DNA from: Halieaceae bacterium
Lineage (GTDB): Bacteria > Pseudomonadota > Gammaproteobacteria > Pseudomonadales > Halieaceae
Length of the DNA stretch: 64,000 nucleotides
NCBI GenBank assembly: GCA_902613175.1
Contig: CACMGJ010000010.1
Location: 1-64,000, forward strand
Direction: 5' to 3'
In this document: in pieces, positions 53,104-63,267 of the stretch
Layout: each line of letters opens with the position of its first letter
How positions within the stretch are numbered: the first letter of the stretch is position 1
Program-made: the position numbers and the translations under genes
The notes under the pieces: generated by a model
What the model saw: only the letters and a program-made list of their open reading frames with translations
The model's database searches: none
Told to the model about the DNA's origin: nothing

Positions 53104-56100
53104 TCAGACCAGGGGTGGTGATACGTCTCCATCTTGTCGCTCCAGTTCGCGCTTCGTCACGCTCGATAGGGTCTTACCGATATCATCACCCAACAGGTAG
53201 AGCGCAGGCACCAACACCAGCGTCACACCTGTGGCAAACATCACCCCAAATGACAAAGACACCACCATGGGAATTAGGAACTGAGCCTGAACACTGGTTT
53301 CCAGCATGATCGGTACGAGACCCACAAAGGTCGTCACTGAGGTCAGGATAATCGGTCGGAAACGATCGGTCGCTCCGTGTAACAGTGCATCGACCAAATC
53401 CATGCCCTCATCGCGAAGGTTATTAATCCGATCAATCAACACTAGGTTGTCGTTTACAACGACGCCCGCACAGGCGATGACGCCCATAATGGAAAACATA
53501 CTGACCTGCCAACCGAGCATCCAGTGACCAAAGATCGCGCCCATAAGCCCAAAAGGTACGGCCGTTAGAACCAAGAAGGGTTGCCAATAGGATTTAAAGG
53601 CGATCGCCATTAGCCCGAAGATAATCAGCATTGAGAGCGAGCCCATGTAGACCATTGCTTGCTGAAACTCGATCTCCTCCTGAAGCTCGCCGTCCATATT
53701 AATGGTCAACCCAGGATACCGTTGCAGCCACACAGGACCGTCATTTCGAAGTACCGACTCCACAATAGCTCGAGGCGGTGCGCCATCCTCGGACACGTCT
53801 GCACTGACCTCCAGAGTTCTAAGTCGGTCCAATCGTTCAATCGACTGATAACCGGTTTCAACACGGTAAGTGGCCACGGTCGAGAAAGGAACTTCAGCGC
53901 CATCACGGGTACGGATATACATTGAATTGATGTTAGCGATCGCTCGGCGCTCTGACTCTGGATAACGAATCATCACCCGGACATCCTCACCATCCCGGGG
54001 TATGCGCTGAACCTCTTCACCATAAAATGCCTGACGTATCTGTGTCGCCACATCAGCGAGCGAAATACCGAGCGTTTCAGCCGCTGGCTTCAAAGACAGC
54101 GCGAGCTCCTCTAATGGTGCATCGAAACTGTCCGTGACATCAAAGACGCCCGTGTAGCGCTCGAGTGCTCCGCGCACTTCCTCCGCAAGCACCTCAAGAT
54201 CAGCGATGCTATCGGATGCAAATAACAAGGAAATGGGCTTGCCTGGATCACGAATGGTGTAATCAAACCGCACGTCCTTGGCCTGAGAAAAATCACCTAG
54301 GCTTTGTCGTAGGCGCTTGGTCATTTCTTCCGTATCGAGATCATCGTTCACTGTTTGAACTAACAGATCGACTTTATTTCCGCCGGCAACGCCCAAGATG
54401 TTGTCTATGGCTGGCGTCTGCTGATAACGAGGCTGACTGTTGTAATCCGTCTTAATGGCCTCTGCCGCAGTGACCAAGCGGTCGCGCATGGCCTGCGAAG
54501 CGGCGAAAGCTCCACCCTGAGGCAGCTCGACAGTACCCACGACAAAATCTGAATTCACACGAGGGAAGAAGGCGCTCTTCAGATAACCGCCGCCGAACAA
54601 TGCCAAACTCAAACACAATAAAACTAGGAAGAAGCCACCCACCGAGGCGTGATTACGCAAGCACTTCTCGAGGAAGGGTCGATAGCGTTCGTTAGCAAAG
54701 CGCGCGAGCCAGCTTGCGCAAGCCATGCGAGTACGCGTTAACCAACCGGAATCGGGCACCTCTGGCTCAGGCTTCATGTGCGCCAGATGCGAGGGAAGAA
54801 TAAGTAAGCTCTCAATCAGCGAGAACGCCAGAGCCAGACAGACTACAACCGGAATTCCCTTTGACGCGGGTCCCCACTCCCCGGGTAAGAAGAACATGGG
54901 GGCAAAGAACACCATCGTACTGATGACGGCGAACACTACCGGCTTCACCACCTGACGCGTCCCCACCAGGGCACCGTGAACGCCACTCAAACCACGGGAC
55001 TGTGCCGAATGCACCGACTCTCCAACGATTATGGCGTCGTCAACGACGATGCCGAGCGTCAGCAGGAAAGCGAACAGGCTAATCATATTCAGCCCCTGCC
55101 CCGTGTAAGGCAGGAGGAAAAGCGTGCCCATGTAGGCGACCACGATACCGACCGACACCCAGAAGGCCAGCATAGGACGCAGGAACAACATCAACACGAT
55201 GATGACCAGCACTAAGCCGCCTAGACCATTGCTTACCAGTGTTCGCACCCGCTCTTTAAACGACTTCGAGGGATCCTGCCAAAACTCCAGCGATACGCCC
55301 TCGGGTAACGACAGCTCGCGCTCCTTGACCCAGGCCTTCACTGTATCCGTGGTCAAAATAACGTCTGGTGACGTTGTGACATAAACATTGAGACCCAGCG
55401 AGCGCTTGCCATTGAACTCGATATCGACGTCGATATCCTCAAAGGTATCCCTCACGGCAGCGACATCACTCAAGAGTAGTTCCTGCCCTGAGAAGTCACT
55501 TCTCAGGACAATCGACTCAAAGTCTGCTCTGTCGTAGGCCTGACCTCGGGTTTGAATCAGTAGATCACCGCTGTCTCGCTGGACCGCGCCGGCCGGCAGA
55601 TTGATAGAGGCAGAGCGGACAGCAGCTGCGACCTGATCGAAGGTCAGTTGATAACGTTGGAGGCTCTCTTCGGATACCTCGATCGATACTTCATAAGGAC
55701 GCGCCGTCTGGAGTTCGACAACGGATACCCAAGGCTGGCGCACAAGCTCGTCACGCAACGTCCCGCCGAGCTCTTTCATCTCCCGCTCACTTAGGTCCCC
55801 AAAAATTTGAACCCGCCCCATCTGGTGTCGGTGGGTGATTTCAGTGACAGTTGGCCGCTCCGCATCTGACGGGAAGCTTCTAATCGCATCGACACGCGTG
55901 TTGATGTCATTGGTCAGCTTTTGAGTCGGGTAATCGCTTTCCACCTCAACCAGTACTACGCCAACCCCCTCTCTAGAGGTCGACCGGAGCTCCTCGATCC
56001 CGTTGAGGTCGTGAATAGCCTCCTCAATGCGAACCGAAATTTGCTCTTCAACTTCTCGAGGACTCGCGCCGCGAAACTCCATGCGAATCTCGATCTGATT

Positions 56101-56229
56101 GATTTCAGGTGTGGGGAAGAACTGCTTATCCAGCTTGGGAATACTGGTGTACCCGCCAATGATGAGAAGCACCATGAGCAGATTGGCCGCGATGGGATTC
56201 TTAATGAACCACGCAATAGGTCCACTCAT
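53104..56229 (-). CDS. RND-family efflux transporter permease (AcrB/MMPL-like)
   Basis: 1041 aa; IAANLLMVLLIIGGY, FRGASPREVEEQIS, LLTLGIVVDDAIIVGE. Confidence 0.93.
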   Translation of the reverse strand: MSGPIAWFIKNPIAANLLMVLLIIGGYTSIPKLDKQFFPTPEINQIEIRMEFRGASPREVEEQISVRIEEAIHDLNGIEELRSTSREGVGVVLVEVESDYPTQKLTNDINTRVDAIRSFPSDAERPTVTEITHRHQMGRVQIFGDLSEREMKELGGTLRDELVRQPWVSVVELQTARPYEVSIEVSEESLQRYQLTFDQVAAAVRSASINLPAGAVQRDSGDLLIQTRGQAYDRADFESIVLRSDFSGQELLLSDVAAVRDTFEDIDVDIEFNGKRSLGLNVYVTTSPDVILTTDTVKAWVKERELSLPEGVSLEFWQDPSKSFKERVRTLVSNGLGGLVLVIIVLMLFLRPMLAFWVSVGIVVAYMGTLFLLPYTGQGLNMISLFAFLLTLGIVVDDAIIVGESVHSAQSRGLSGVHGALVGTRQVVKPVVFAVISTMVFFAPMFFLPGEWGPASKGIPVVVCLALAFSLIESLLILPSHLAHMKPEPEVPDSGWLTRTRMACASWLARFANERYRPFLEKCLRNHASVGGFFLVLLCLSLALFGGGYLKSAFFPRVNSDFVVGTVELPQGGAFAASQAMRDRLVTAAEAIKTDYNSQPRYQQTPAIDNILGVAGGNKVDLLVQTVNDDLDTEEMTKRLRQSLGDFSQAKDVRFDYTIRDPGKPISLLFASDSIADLEVLAEEVRGALERYTGVFDVTDSFDAPLEELALSLKPAAETLGISLADVATQIRQAFYGEEVQRIPRDGEDVRVMIRYPESERRAIANINSMYIRTRDGAEVPFSTVATYRVETGYQSIERLDRLRTLEVSADVSEDGAPPRAIVESVLRNDGPVWLQRYPGLTINMDGELQEEIEFQQAMVYMGSLSMLIIFGLMAIAFKSYWQPFLVLTAVPFGLMGAIFGHWMLGWQVSMFSIMGVIACAGVVVNDNLVLIDRINNLRDEGMDLVDALLHGATDRFRPIILTSVTTFVGLVPIMLETSVQAQFLIPMVVSLSFGVMFATGVTLVLVPALYLLGDDIGKTLSSVTKRELERQDGDVSPPLV

Positions 56230-56230
56230 A

Positions 56231-57424
56231 TCAGTTAACCGCTAGCTCTGTTGCAACACGTAATCCCGGGAAGAGCGTGTTGTTAAGCTGCGCCACCACC
56301 AAGTCGCCAGTAACTAAGCCGGACACCCAAACCGATCGCCCTTCGCGGTTAATAACTGCAACGTCACGGCGCTCTAACTTCGATTCATCATTGACGATCA
56401 GCACGTGACCATCGGGGCTCAATGCCGCATTCGTGAGTTCGATCACACCATCGACGGGTCGGCCAATGATTTGTGCGCGCGCAAACATACCGGGTGTCAA
56501 AGCGGGTCTTCCGTTTTCCAAATCGGGACTACCAGGGAACTCGGCAATCACCGTCGCGACGCGACTTCGCCGATCAAGCTCGGCCTCAGATCGTTTGATA
56601 TCAGCAGGAAATTGCCATGCTCGACCGCCAATGTCGACCGAAACAGACGAACTAGATCCGACTAAACCTCCCGAGGAAGTCAGCAACCGCTCGGGCAACA
56701 GGGCAAGCTGAGCGTCCGACAAAGGCAGCCGCAGCTCCATTGCCTCAAGTGCGTAAATCTGTGCGAGCGGAGTACCGTTTCCAACAAACTGCCCGATATC
56801 GACGCGCTTCTGTTGAACGCGTCCATCAAAAGGTGCCCTGATAATGGTGCGATCAAGCGCAAGCTCAGCAGCCGCGACATCCGCTTGAGCGGCCTTTACC
56901 GCCAGCTCTGCTGCTCGCAACTGCGGCTTCCTTAGGAAAAGATCGTTGGCTTCATCCGAACCCAGCTCTCGCCATTCGCGACGCGCCTGCCTGCTGCGTC
57001 CTCGCTCTTCGGCCAGACGTTGCTCGGCCTGTGCCAGCGAGGACTCGGCCCGCGCCAGCGCAAACTCATAGTCATTGCGTTCAATGGATAACAGCACGTC
57101 ATCTTTTTCGAAAAATCCACCGTCTGCGAAGGCATCACTTACCTCCACTACCTTGCCGGCCACCTGAGCCACAAGGTCCACCCGGCGCTTCGCGTCGATG
57201 GTACCTTGCGTGTGCACCAATAATTGGTGTGTTGCGGGCGTTGCCTCGATTACAGCCACCATCGGAGCGGGTCGATCGGGTGGTGGTCCAGCCTGCGGCT
57301 CCGATTTGGCTGTAAGAACCACCCACGTTAATGCAAGACCAGTAAGGGTAGCCACAGTGGCGATAGTTAACTTTCTCAGTGACAGGCGATTGGCCACTGT
57401 AGAAACCTCAGGGGTATCAGACAT
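56231..57424 (-). CDS. RND efflux periplasmic adaptor (HlyD/MFP family)
   Basis: RVDLVAQVAGKVVEVS...ALDRTIIRAPFDGRVQQKRVDIGQFVGNGTPLAQIYAL. Confidence 0.93.
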   Translation of the reverse strand: MSDTPEVSTVANRLSLRKLTIATVATLTGLALTWVVLTAKSEPQAGPPPDRPAPMVAVIEATPATHQLLVHTQGTIDAKRRVDLVAQVAGKVVEVSDAFADGGFFEKDDVLLSIERNDYEFALARAESSLAQAEQRLAEERGRSRQARREWRELGSDEANDLFLRKPQLRAAELAVKAAQADVAAAELALDRTIIRAPFDGRVQQKRVDIGQFVGNGTPLAQIYALEAMELRLPLSDAQLALLPERLLTSSGGLVGSSSSVSVDIGGRAWQFPADIKRSEAELDRRSRVATVIAEFPGSPDLENGRPALTPGMFARAQIIGRPVDGVIELTNAALSPDGHVLIVNDESKLERRDVAVINREGRSVWVSGLVTGDLVVAQLNNTLFPGLRVATELAVN

Positions 57425-57694
57425 GTTTTGTTCCGTCGCGGAAAGCAGTCGACTTAATGGGGACTCATCAGTCCGAACTCAAGCCTGGTGTCTGGCTTTT
57501 GTCTCAGGTGAACTTGAACATTATACGGAGACGGGTCAGTTACCCGTTAAAAAACTTGTCACATTTTCGGGGCAATACCCAAGCGTCATCGAGAAAAATG
57601 GTCATCGCGTTAAATTCGGGTCAATCGCCACTTGCCTAGTGAGGGAGTTTTCGCGGACTATTTGCGGCTCAAACAAAACAATTTGGAGTTTTTC

Positions 57695-58174
57695 ATGGCG
57701 CTTACCACTGGAGACAAAGTCCCACCTTGCACACTATCTGTTATGAGCGAATCAGGTCCCGCACCGCTCTCTACTGATGATCTTTTCGGAGGTAAGCGCG
57801 TGCTGCTGTTTGCACTACCAGGCGCTTTCACACCCGGCTGTTCCATGGCTCACCTACCAGGTTACGTCGCCAATGCCGACAAGATTAAAGCAGCCGGCGT
57901 AGATTCAATCGCCTGCCTCTCGGTCAACGATGCATTTGTGATGGGCGCTTGGGGCGAGACTCAAAATGCCAGCGAAATCATCATGGTCGCCGATGGTAAT
58001 GCACAATTTACCGACGCCATGGGACTTACACTCGACGCAACCGGATTCGGTATGGGCAAGCGCAGTCAGCGCTATGCCATGTTGGTTGATGACGGCGTCA
58101 TTACTCATATCAACGTTGAAGAAGGGCCAGGCGTGGAAGCGAGCTCTGCAGAAACGATGATGGCGCTACTCTGA
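57695..58174 (+). CDS. Peroxiredoxin (Prx5-like)
   Basis: ATG at 57695: MALTTGDKVPPCTLSVM...LLFALPGAFTPGCSMAHLPGYV...SVNDAFVMGAWG. Confidence 0.93.
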   Translation: MALTTGDKVPPCTLSVMSESGPAPLSTDDLFGGKRVLLFALPGAFTPGCSMAHLPGYVANADKIKAAGVDSIACLSVNDAFVMGAWGETQNASEIIMVADGNAQFTDAMGLTLDATGFGMGKRSQRYAMLVDDGVITHINVEEGPGVEASSAETMMALL

Positions 58175-58184
58175 CAGATAAAAT

Positions 58185-58217
58185 GGTTACTGCTGCGGCT
58201 AAGCCGCAGTAGTAACC
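58185..58217 (-). terminator. Long hairpin spanning the SLC13 gene 3' end
   Basis: GGTTACTGCTGCGGCTAAGCCGCAGTAGTAACC, near-perfect inverted repeat; minus strand continues ATTTTATCTG. Confidence 0.55.
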
Positions 58218-59596
58218 ACGTAAATCACGGATGTAATGATCAGCGCACCAAGAAGGTTTACCCAAATTCCCCAGCGCACCATCGTCCGAATGTCGATCTG
58301 ACCCGTTCCAAAAACAACCGCATTGGGTGCAGTGGCGACAGGAAGCATAAAGGCACAACTAGCGCTCATCGCCGCGGGAACCATTAATATCAGGGGATCA
58401 ATGTCGGCTGCCATGGAGGCTGCCGCCAAAATCGGCATGAGCAGTGCGGTTGTTGCTGTATTCGATGTAGCCTCGGTTAAAGCAGTTACCAGCAACGCCA
58501 CCGTCGCTATCGCAATAAGCGTCGGCACCATGGCAAGACTGGCAAGGATTTCTCCCATTTGACCACTCAAGCCCGAACTGACAAAGCCCTTGGCCAACGT
58601 GATGCCACCTGCAAACAGTAGTAGTACACCCCACGGTATATTGCTCGCCTGCTCCCAGGAGATAAGCGGCTCTCCCTCTCGGTCACGCGTTATGAACAGG
58701 GCCACGACCGCACAAAACGCGACCGCTGCATCATTGGCCATTGGCATATCGAGCCATGCGCGCCAACCACCAAACGGCTCGATACGCGTCATCCATGCGA
58801 GCGCGGTTAACCCGAAAATAATGAGCACCCGTTTCTCTGCGCTGCGCCAGGCACCAATATCTGGAAGATCCACAACGAGATCGGTCGGGACTTTCCGGGC
58901 CAGCGCTATGGCGATCAGCGGAATCATTAACGCTACGACTGGAACCCCCCATGACATCCACTGACTGAAACTGATCGCCGAGCCTGTCGTGTCCTCATAA
59001 ACTTGCATGAAGATAAGCGTAGGCGGTGTTCCGATCGGCGTTCCCAACCCGCCAATACTGCAAGCCCAAGCAAGCCCTAACAGAAGGGGTGCTGCCAGCG
59101 CTTTCGGCGCACTCGAGGTGGCAATAACTGCTAGCGCAACCGGCAATAGCATCAATACGGTGGCGGTATTGGAAATCCACATGCTGAGTGAGGCTGCAGC
59201 GAGCATAAATCCCATGATTAAACGCTTCGGCTCGTCAGCGCCAACGAAGCGAACAACCGTCACCGCAATCCGCGTGTGAGCCCCCGTAGACTCCATACCC
59301 TTAGACAATAAAAACCCGCCCATCAGAAGCAGGATCAAGGGTGATCCATAGGCAGCGGCAACATCACTCGGGCTAATGACACCCAAGAGCGGCAGCACTG
59401 CCATGGGAATCAGGGAGGTGACCGGAATCGGGATGGGCTCGAAAATCCACCAGAAAACACACAGGACAGCGACGCCTGTAGTAACAGACGCGGCCTCTGA
59501 CTGCCCCAGAAGGGCCGAGAGACACCCCGCTGCCAGGGCGGCAACCAGTCCAGGAATCACCGATGCATTTAAATTTAGCCAATGCGGTTTCAGCAT
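58199..59596 (-). CDS. SLC13/DASS family anion:sodium permease
   Basis: CVFWWIFEPIPIPVTSLIPMAVLPLLGV; SNTATVLMLLPVALA; SASCAFMLPVATAPNAVVFGTGQI. Confidence 0.9.
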   Translation of the reverse strand: MLKPHWLNLNASVIPGLVAALAAGCLSALLGQSEAASVTTGVAVLCVFWWIFEPIPIPVTSLIPMAVLPLLGVISPSDVAAAYGSPLILLLMGGFLLSKGMESTGAHTRIAVTVVRFVGADEPKRLIMGFMLAAASLSMWISNTATVLMLLPVALAVIATSSAPKALAAPLLLGLAWACSIGGLGTPIGTPPTLIFMQVYEDTTGSAISFSQWMSWGVPVVALMIPLIAIALARKVPTDLVVDLPDIGAWRSAEKRVLIIFGLTALAWMTRIEPFGGWRAWLDMPMANDAAVAFCAVVALFITRDREGEPLISWEQASNIPWGVLLLFAGGITLAKGFVSSGLSGQMGEILASLAMVPTLIAIATVALLVTALTEATSNTATTALLMPILAAASMAADIDPLILMVPAAMSASCAFMLPVATAPNAVVFGTGQIDIRTMVRWGIWVNLLGALIITSVIYVVTTAA

Positions 59597-59633
59597 TGCG
59601 TATTACCCATGGTTGTTCGTTACACTAGGTGCC

Positions 59634-60635
59634 ATGAAATCTCAGCCATCCTCTCTTGTCGATACTTTCGATCGCCGGATCCGTTATCTACGGCTGTCGG
59701 TGACCGACCGGTGCGATTTTCGCTGCCAGTATTGCATGACTGAAGAGATGCGGTTTTTACCCCGTAAAGCCGTGCTATCCGCCGAAGAGATTATTCGGCT
59801 CGCGACGCTGTTCGTGGATTTGGGTGTTCAGAAAATTCGACTGACCGGTGGCGAACCGTTGGTGCGTCCTGACATCGTTGATATCGCCCAGGGGTTATCC
59901 AATATCGAAGGGCTCAATGAGCTTGTGATGACAACCAACGGTAGCCAACTGCCAACGCTAGCAAGGCCTCTGGTCGCCGCAGGAATCTCTCGTATCAATG
60001 TGAGTCTGGATACCTTGTGCGACAGCCAATTCGCCGAATTATCGCGAACCGGCGACCTGAGTAAGGTACTCGCTGGATTGGATGCGGCCATTGATGCCGG
60101 GTTCGAACGGATTCGACTCAACACCGTCTTACTGACGGGTAAAAATGACACCCAGATAGAGCCACTCATCGACTATGCGCTCCATAAGGGTATTGATATT
60201 GCCTTCATCGAAGAGATGCCGATGGGACATATCACTCAAACTGACCGTGAATTGAGCCTCGTACCCTCCGCACAAGTGTTGGAGACGATTCGGCGCCGGT
60301 TCAACCTTGTACCTATCGTAGGGTCTTCAACAGATGGACCCGCACGACGCTACTCGGTGCAGGGAACCAGCACCGAGGTCGGCGTTATCTCACCGATTAC
60401 GGATAACTTCTGTGATGCCTGCAATCGCCTCAGAATTACGCCAGACGGCCGATTGGTCCTTTGTTTAGGCCACGAAAATTCTCTGGATTTACGCCAGATG
60501 CTGCGTAGCGACATGGATTCGTCCAGCTTGAAACGTGCAATTGTTGCCGCTCTTGCGTATAAACCCGAGCGTCATGTGTTTGATCAGCCAGATGAACCTC
60601 AGGTCGTTCGTTTGATGAACGCCACTGGCGGATAA
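59634..60635 (+). CDS. moaA: GTP 3',8-cyclase MoaA
   Basis: LRLSVTDRCDFRCQYCM; FCDACNRLRITPDGRLVLCLG; ATG 59634. Confidence 0.95.
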   Translation: MKSQPSSLVDTFDRRIRYLRLSVTDRCDFRCQYCMTEEMRFLPRKAVLSAEEIIRLATLFVDLGVQKIRLTGGEPLVRPDIVDIAQGLSNIEGLNELVMTTNGSQLPTLARPLVAAGISRINVSLDTLCDSQFAELSRTGDLSKVLAGLDAAIDAGFERIRLNTVLLTGKNDTQIEPLIDYALHKGIDIAFIEEMPMGHITQTDRELSLVPSAQVLETIRRRFNLVPIVGSSTDGPARRYSVQGTSTEVGVISPITDNFCDACNRLRITPDGRLVLCLGHENSLDLRQMLRSDMDSSSLKRAIVAALAYKPERHVFDQPDEPQVVRLMNATGG

Positions 60636-60655
60636 CATCACACTAGGATTTATTT

Positions 60656-61603
60656 ATGTCCCATTCCTTTCCGAAGCTGGAGAGCGTTGACAGCATTGTC
60701 GAGTCACTTGCTACCGCGGGTTACATTTGTAACGAGCAAATCGCCACGGTTGTCTATCTAGCCGCAGCACTAGAAAAGCCTATCTTGGTAGAGGGTCCGC
60801 CCGGTGTAGGGAAAACGGAACTCGCGAAAAGCTGTGCGCAGGTGACAGGTGCACCGCTGGTACGCTTGCAGTGCTATGAAGGACTAGATGAGTCAAAGGC
60901 GATTTATGAGTGGAAGTACGGAAAGCAACTGCTTTACACACAGCTTCTCAAGACACAGCTCTCCGAGGTAATGGAAGGGGCGCAGGGTTTACGCGCATCG
61001 ATTGAGCGATTGCACAGTTTTGATGATGTCTTCTTCTCAAAAGAGTTCTTGGAGCCAAGGCCCCTACTTCAAGCAATCGATGCCGAGGGCGGTGTTGTGC
61101 TTTTGGTGGACGAGATTGACAAGGCAGATTTCGAGTTTGAGTCACTACTACTTGAAGTGCTCTCCGACTTTCAGGTTTCCATACCTGAACTCGGTACACT
61201 TCAGGGACGGTCAAAGCCACTTGTCTTCCTCACCAGTAACGATACCCGGGATCTGTCCGACGCGTTAAAACGCCGATGCCTGCACCTACATATCGACTTT
61301 CCAACGACGGAACTCGAGGGCCGCATCGTCAGAGCTCGCGTACCGCAGATCACTGAGGCTATGACAGATCATCTGGTCACCTTCGTCAGCAAAGTGCGCG
61401 AGATGGATCTCAAGAAACTTCCATCGGTATCAGAAACCATCGACTGGGCAAAAAGTCTGGTCCTGTTACACGCAGACTCGTTGGATGAAGAGCTTGTGAA
61501 AAGCTCTTTGAACGCACTCCTGAAGTATGAGGAAGACCTGACCAGTGTGGTCGAAAACTTGGTGGATCTCCTCAATACCGAAAAGCGGGCGGCCAACGCC
61601 TAA
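60656..61603 (+). CDS. MoxR-type AAA ATPase (CoxD-like)
   Basis: EGPPGVGKTELAKSCAQ; LLVDEIDKADFEFESLLLEVLSDFQVSIPELG; VFLTSNDTRDLSDALKRRCLHL. Confidence 0.92.
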   Translation: MSHSFPKLESVDSIVESLATAGYICNEQIATVVYLAAALEKPILVEGPPGVGKTELAKSCAQVTGAPLVRLQCYEGLDESKAIYEWKYGKQLLYTQLLKTQLSEVMEGAQGLRASIERLHSFDDVFFSKEFLEPRPLLQAIDAEGGVVLLVDEIDKADFEFESLLLEVLSDFQVSIPELGTLQGRSKPLVFLTSNDTRDLSDALKRRCLHLHIDFPTTELEGRIVRARVPQITEAMTDHLVTFVSKVREMDLKKLPSVSETIDWAKSLVLLHADSLDEELVKSSLNALLKYEEDLTSVVENLVDLLNTEKRAANA

Positions 61604-61609
61604 AAGGTC

Positions 61610-63040
61610 ATGGCACACGCTGAACGATTCAGTCAGGACGCACCCACCGATCGACTGCTGGCCTTCATCGAATTTCTGCGCGGTCGAGACATACTGATAT
61701 CGCCTGCCGATTCACTTGTGGCTATGGAAGTCGCTGGGCTCGTTGGCTACGACGACCGGACACTGCTCAAAAATGGCCTGGGCAGTGCGCTGGCTAAATC
61801 AAAGTTTGAAATCGAAGTCTTCAACGAAGCCTTCGAGCAATATTTTGGCGCACCCTCTTCCGATAAATCCAAAAATGAAAACTCATCCAGCAGTGCGGAT
61901 GACAGCACAGGCGACAGCCCATCCTCTCAGGAACTGGGCGAGCAACTCTCGCAGGCAATGCAGGCACAACCTGAACTTGCGAAAAACCTGTCGAGCGAAC
62001 TGGTTGAGGCCCTGAAGAGCGGCGATGAGGCAGCAATTGCTATTGCCGTGGAGACGGCGGCGCAACAGGTCGACGTATCGGCGATTAAGCTACTGACGCA
62101 ACGAGGACAGTACATCCGCAAAATGCTCGACGCACTTGGCGAGCAAGCCCTTCGAGATGCCGCGGTAGAGCTTGAAAGCACTGAACCCGCTGCGTTTGAA
62201 GCAGTGCAGGCGCTGCGCGAGCAGCTTCGCAATAAGGTCAGAGATCGGGTCGATAGAGCCTATATGGTTCACGCCAGTGGCGATGCCGAGGATATGCTCG
62301 ATGAAGCACTGAGTAACATGTCGCTCGGTAATGTAGACCAGCACCACAGAGCCCGACTAAAGCGATTACTGGAGCGCATGACACGCAAGCTTGCCGCTCG
62401 TCACGGCCGCGTCCGAAAGCGCGTCAAACGGGGTCAACTGGCAGTGCCAGCAACCCTGCGAAAAGCCATGGCGACCGACGGTGTGCCTTTCAAACCACAG
62501 TGGCGCAAAAGCGTTCGTCGCAAACCTCAGATTTTGATTTTGTGTGACGTCAGCGGATCTGTGGCGGCTTATGCGAAATTCTTATTGCTGTTCCTCCACT
62601 CACTTCAAGATATTCTGCCGAGAACACGCAGTTTTGCCTTTTCATCGAACTTGGGTGAAGTCACAGAGACACTGCGTGCGCTTCCTGTAGAGATCGCCAT
62701 TGAGCGGGTCAACTTGAAGTACGGTGGTGCTACGGACTACGCCCGTGCTTTTGAGGACTTTGCGAGCCTGGCCATGACCGACATCAATCGCGTCACTACA
62801 GTGATTATTTTGGGTGATGCGAGGAACAATAATACGGATCCAAGACTCGACCTGCTTGCTGAAATTCGATCGAAGTGTCGACAGCTGATTTGGCTTAATC
62901 CGGAAAGCCAAAGAAGTTGGGGCACAGGTGATTCTGAAATGCCAGGCGTCATCCGCAACTGCGATGTGGCGGCCGAGTGCAGCACCCTCAAGCAATTAGA
63001 GCGGGTTATTGATGACTTACTAGTTCAGCTCAACAGTTGA
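61610..63040 (+). CDS. VWA domain-containing protein (CoxE-like)
   Basis: ILILCDVSGSVAAYAKFLLLFLHSLQ (MIDAS DxSxS); GGATDYARAFEDF; LIWLNPES. Confidence 0.9.
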   Translation: MAHAERFSQDAPTDRLLAFIEFLRGRDILISPADSLVAMEVAGLVGYDDRTLLKNGLGSALAKSKFEIEVFNEAFEQYFGAPSSDKSKNENSSSSADDSTGDSPSSQELGEQLSQAMQAQPELAKNLSSELVEALKSGDEAAIAIAVETAAQQVDVSAIKLLTQRGQYIRKMLDALGEQALRDAAVELESTEPAAFEAVQALREQLRNKVRDRVDRAYMVHASGDAEDMLDEALSNMSLGNVDQHHRARLKRLLERMTRKLAARHGRVRKRVKRGQLAVPATLRKAMATDGVPFKPQWRKSVRRKPQILILCDVSGSVAAYAKFLLLFLHSLQDILPRTRSFAFSSNLGEVTETLRALPVEIAIERVNLKYGGATDYARAFEDFASLAMTDINRVTTVIILGDARNNNTDPRLDLLAEIRSKCRQLIWLNPESQRSWGTGDSEMPGVIRNCDVAAECSTLKQLERVIDDLLVQLNS

Positions 63041-63267
63041 GCTAGTCAGTCTCCTCCAACTATAGTCCGCCGGCGGCGCCGGCACCCCCCTCATCAGCGA
63101 GGGTCTTAAGCCAATTTTCAAGATCCCTGCTGCGCACATTCTCGGGTTTACGTCGAACTGCTGTACCAACTGATCTGATAGCGCGTACACTTGCGACCGA
63201 TGTTGTACAGCGATCCGAAATAGCGCATCGACGTACATGACCCCAGTGGTTTGTAAGGTACTACAAG

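Noticed and set aside
57198-57746. Long ORF upstream of and overlapping the peroxiredoxin gene
   Set aside because: Overlaps the adaptor gene antisense and has no family features; the peroxiredoxin itself begins at ATG 57695 in another frame.
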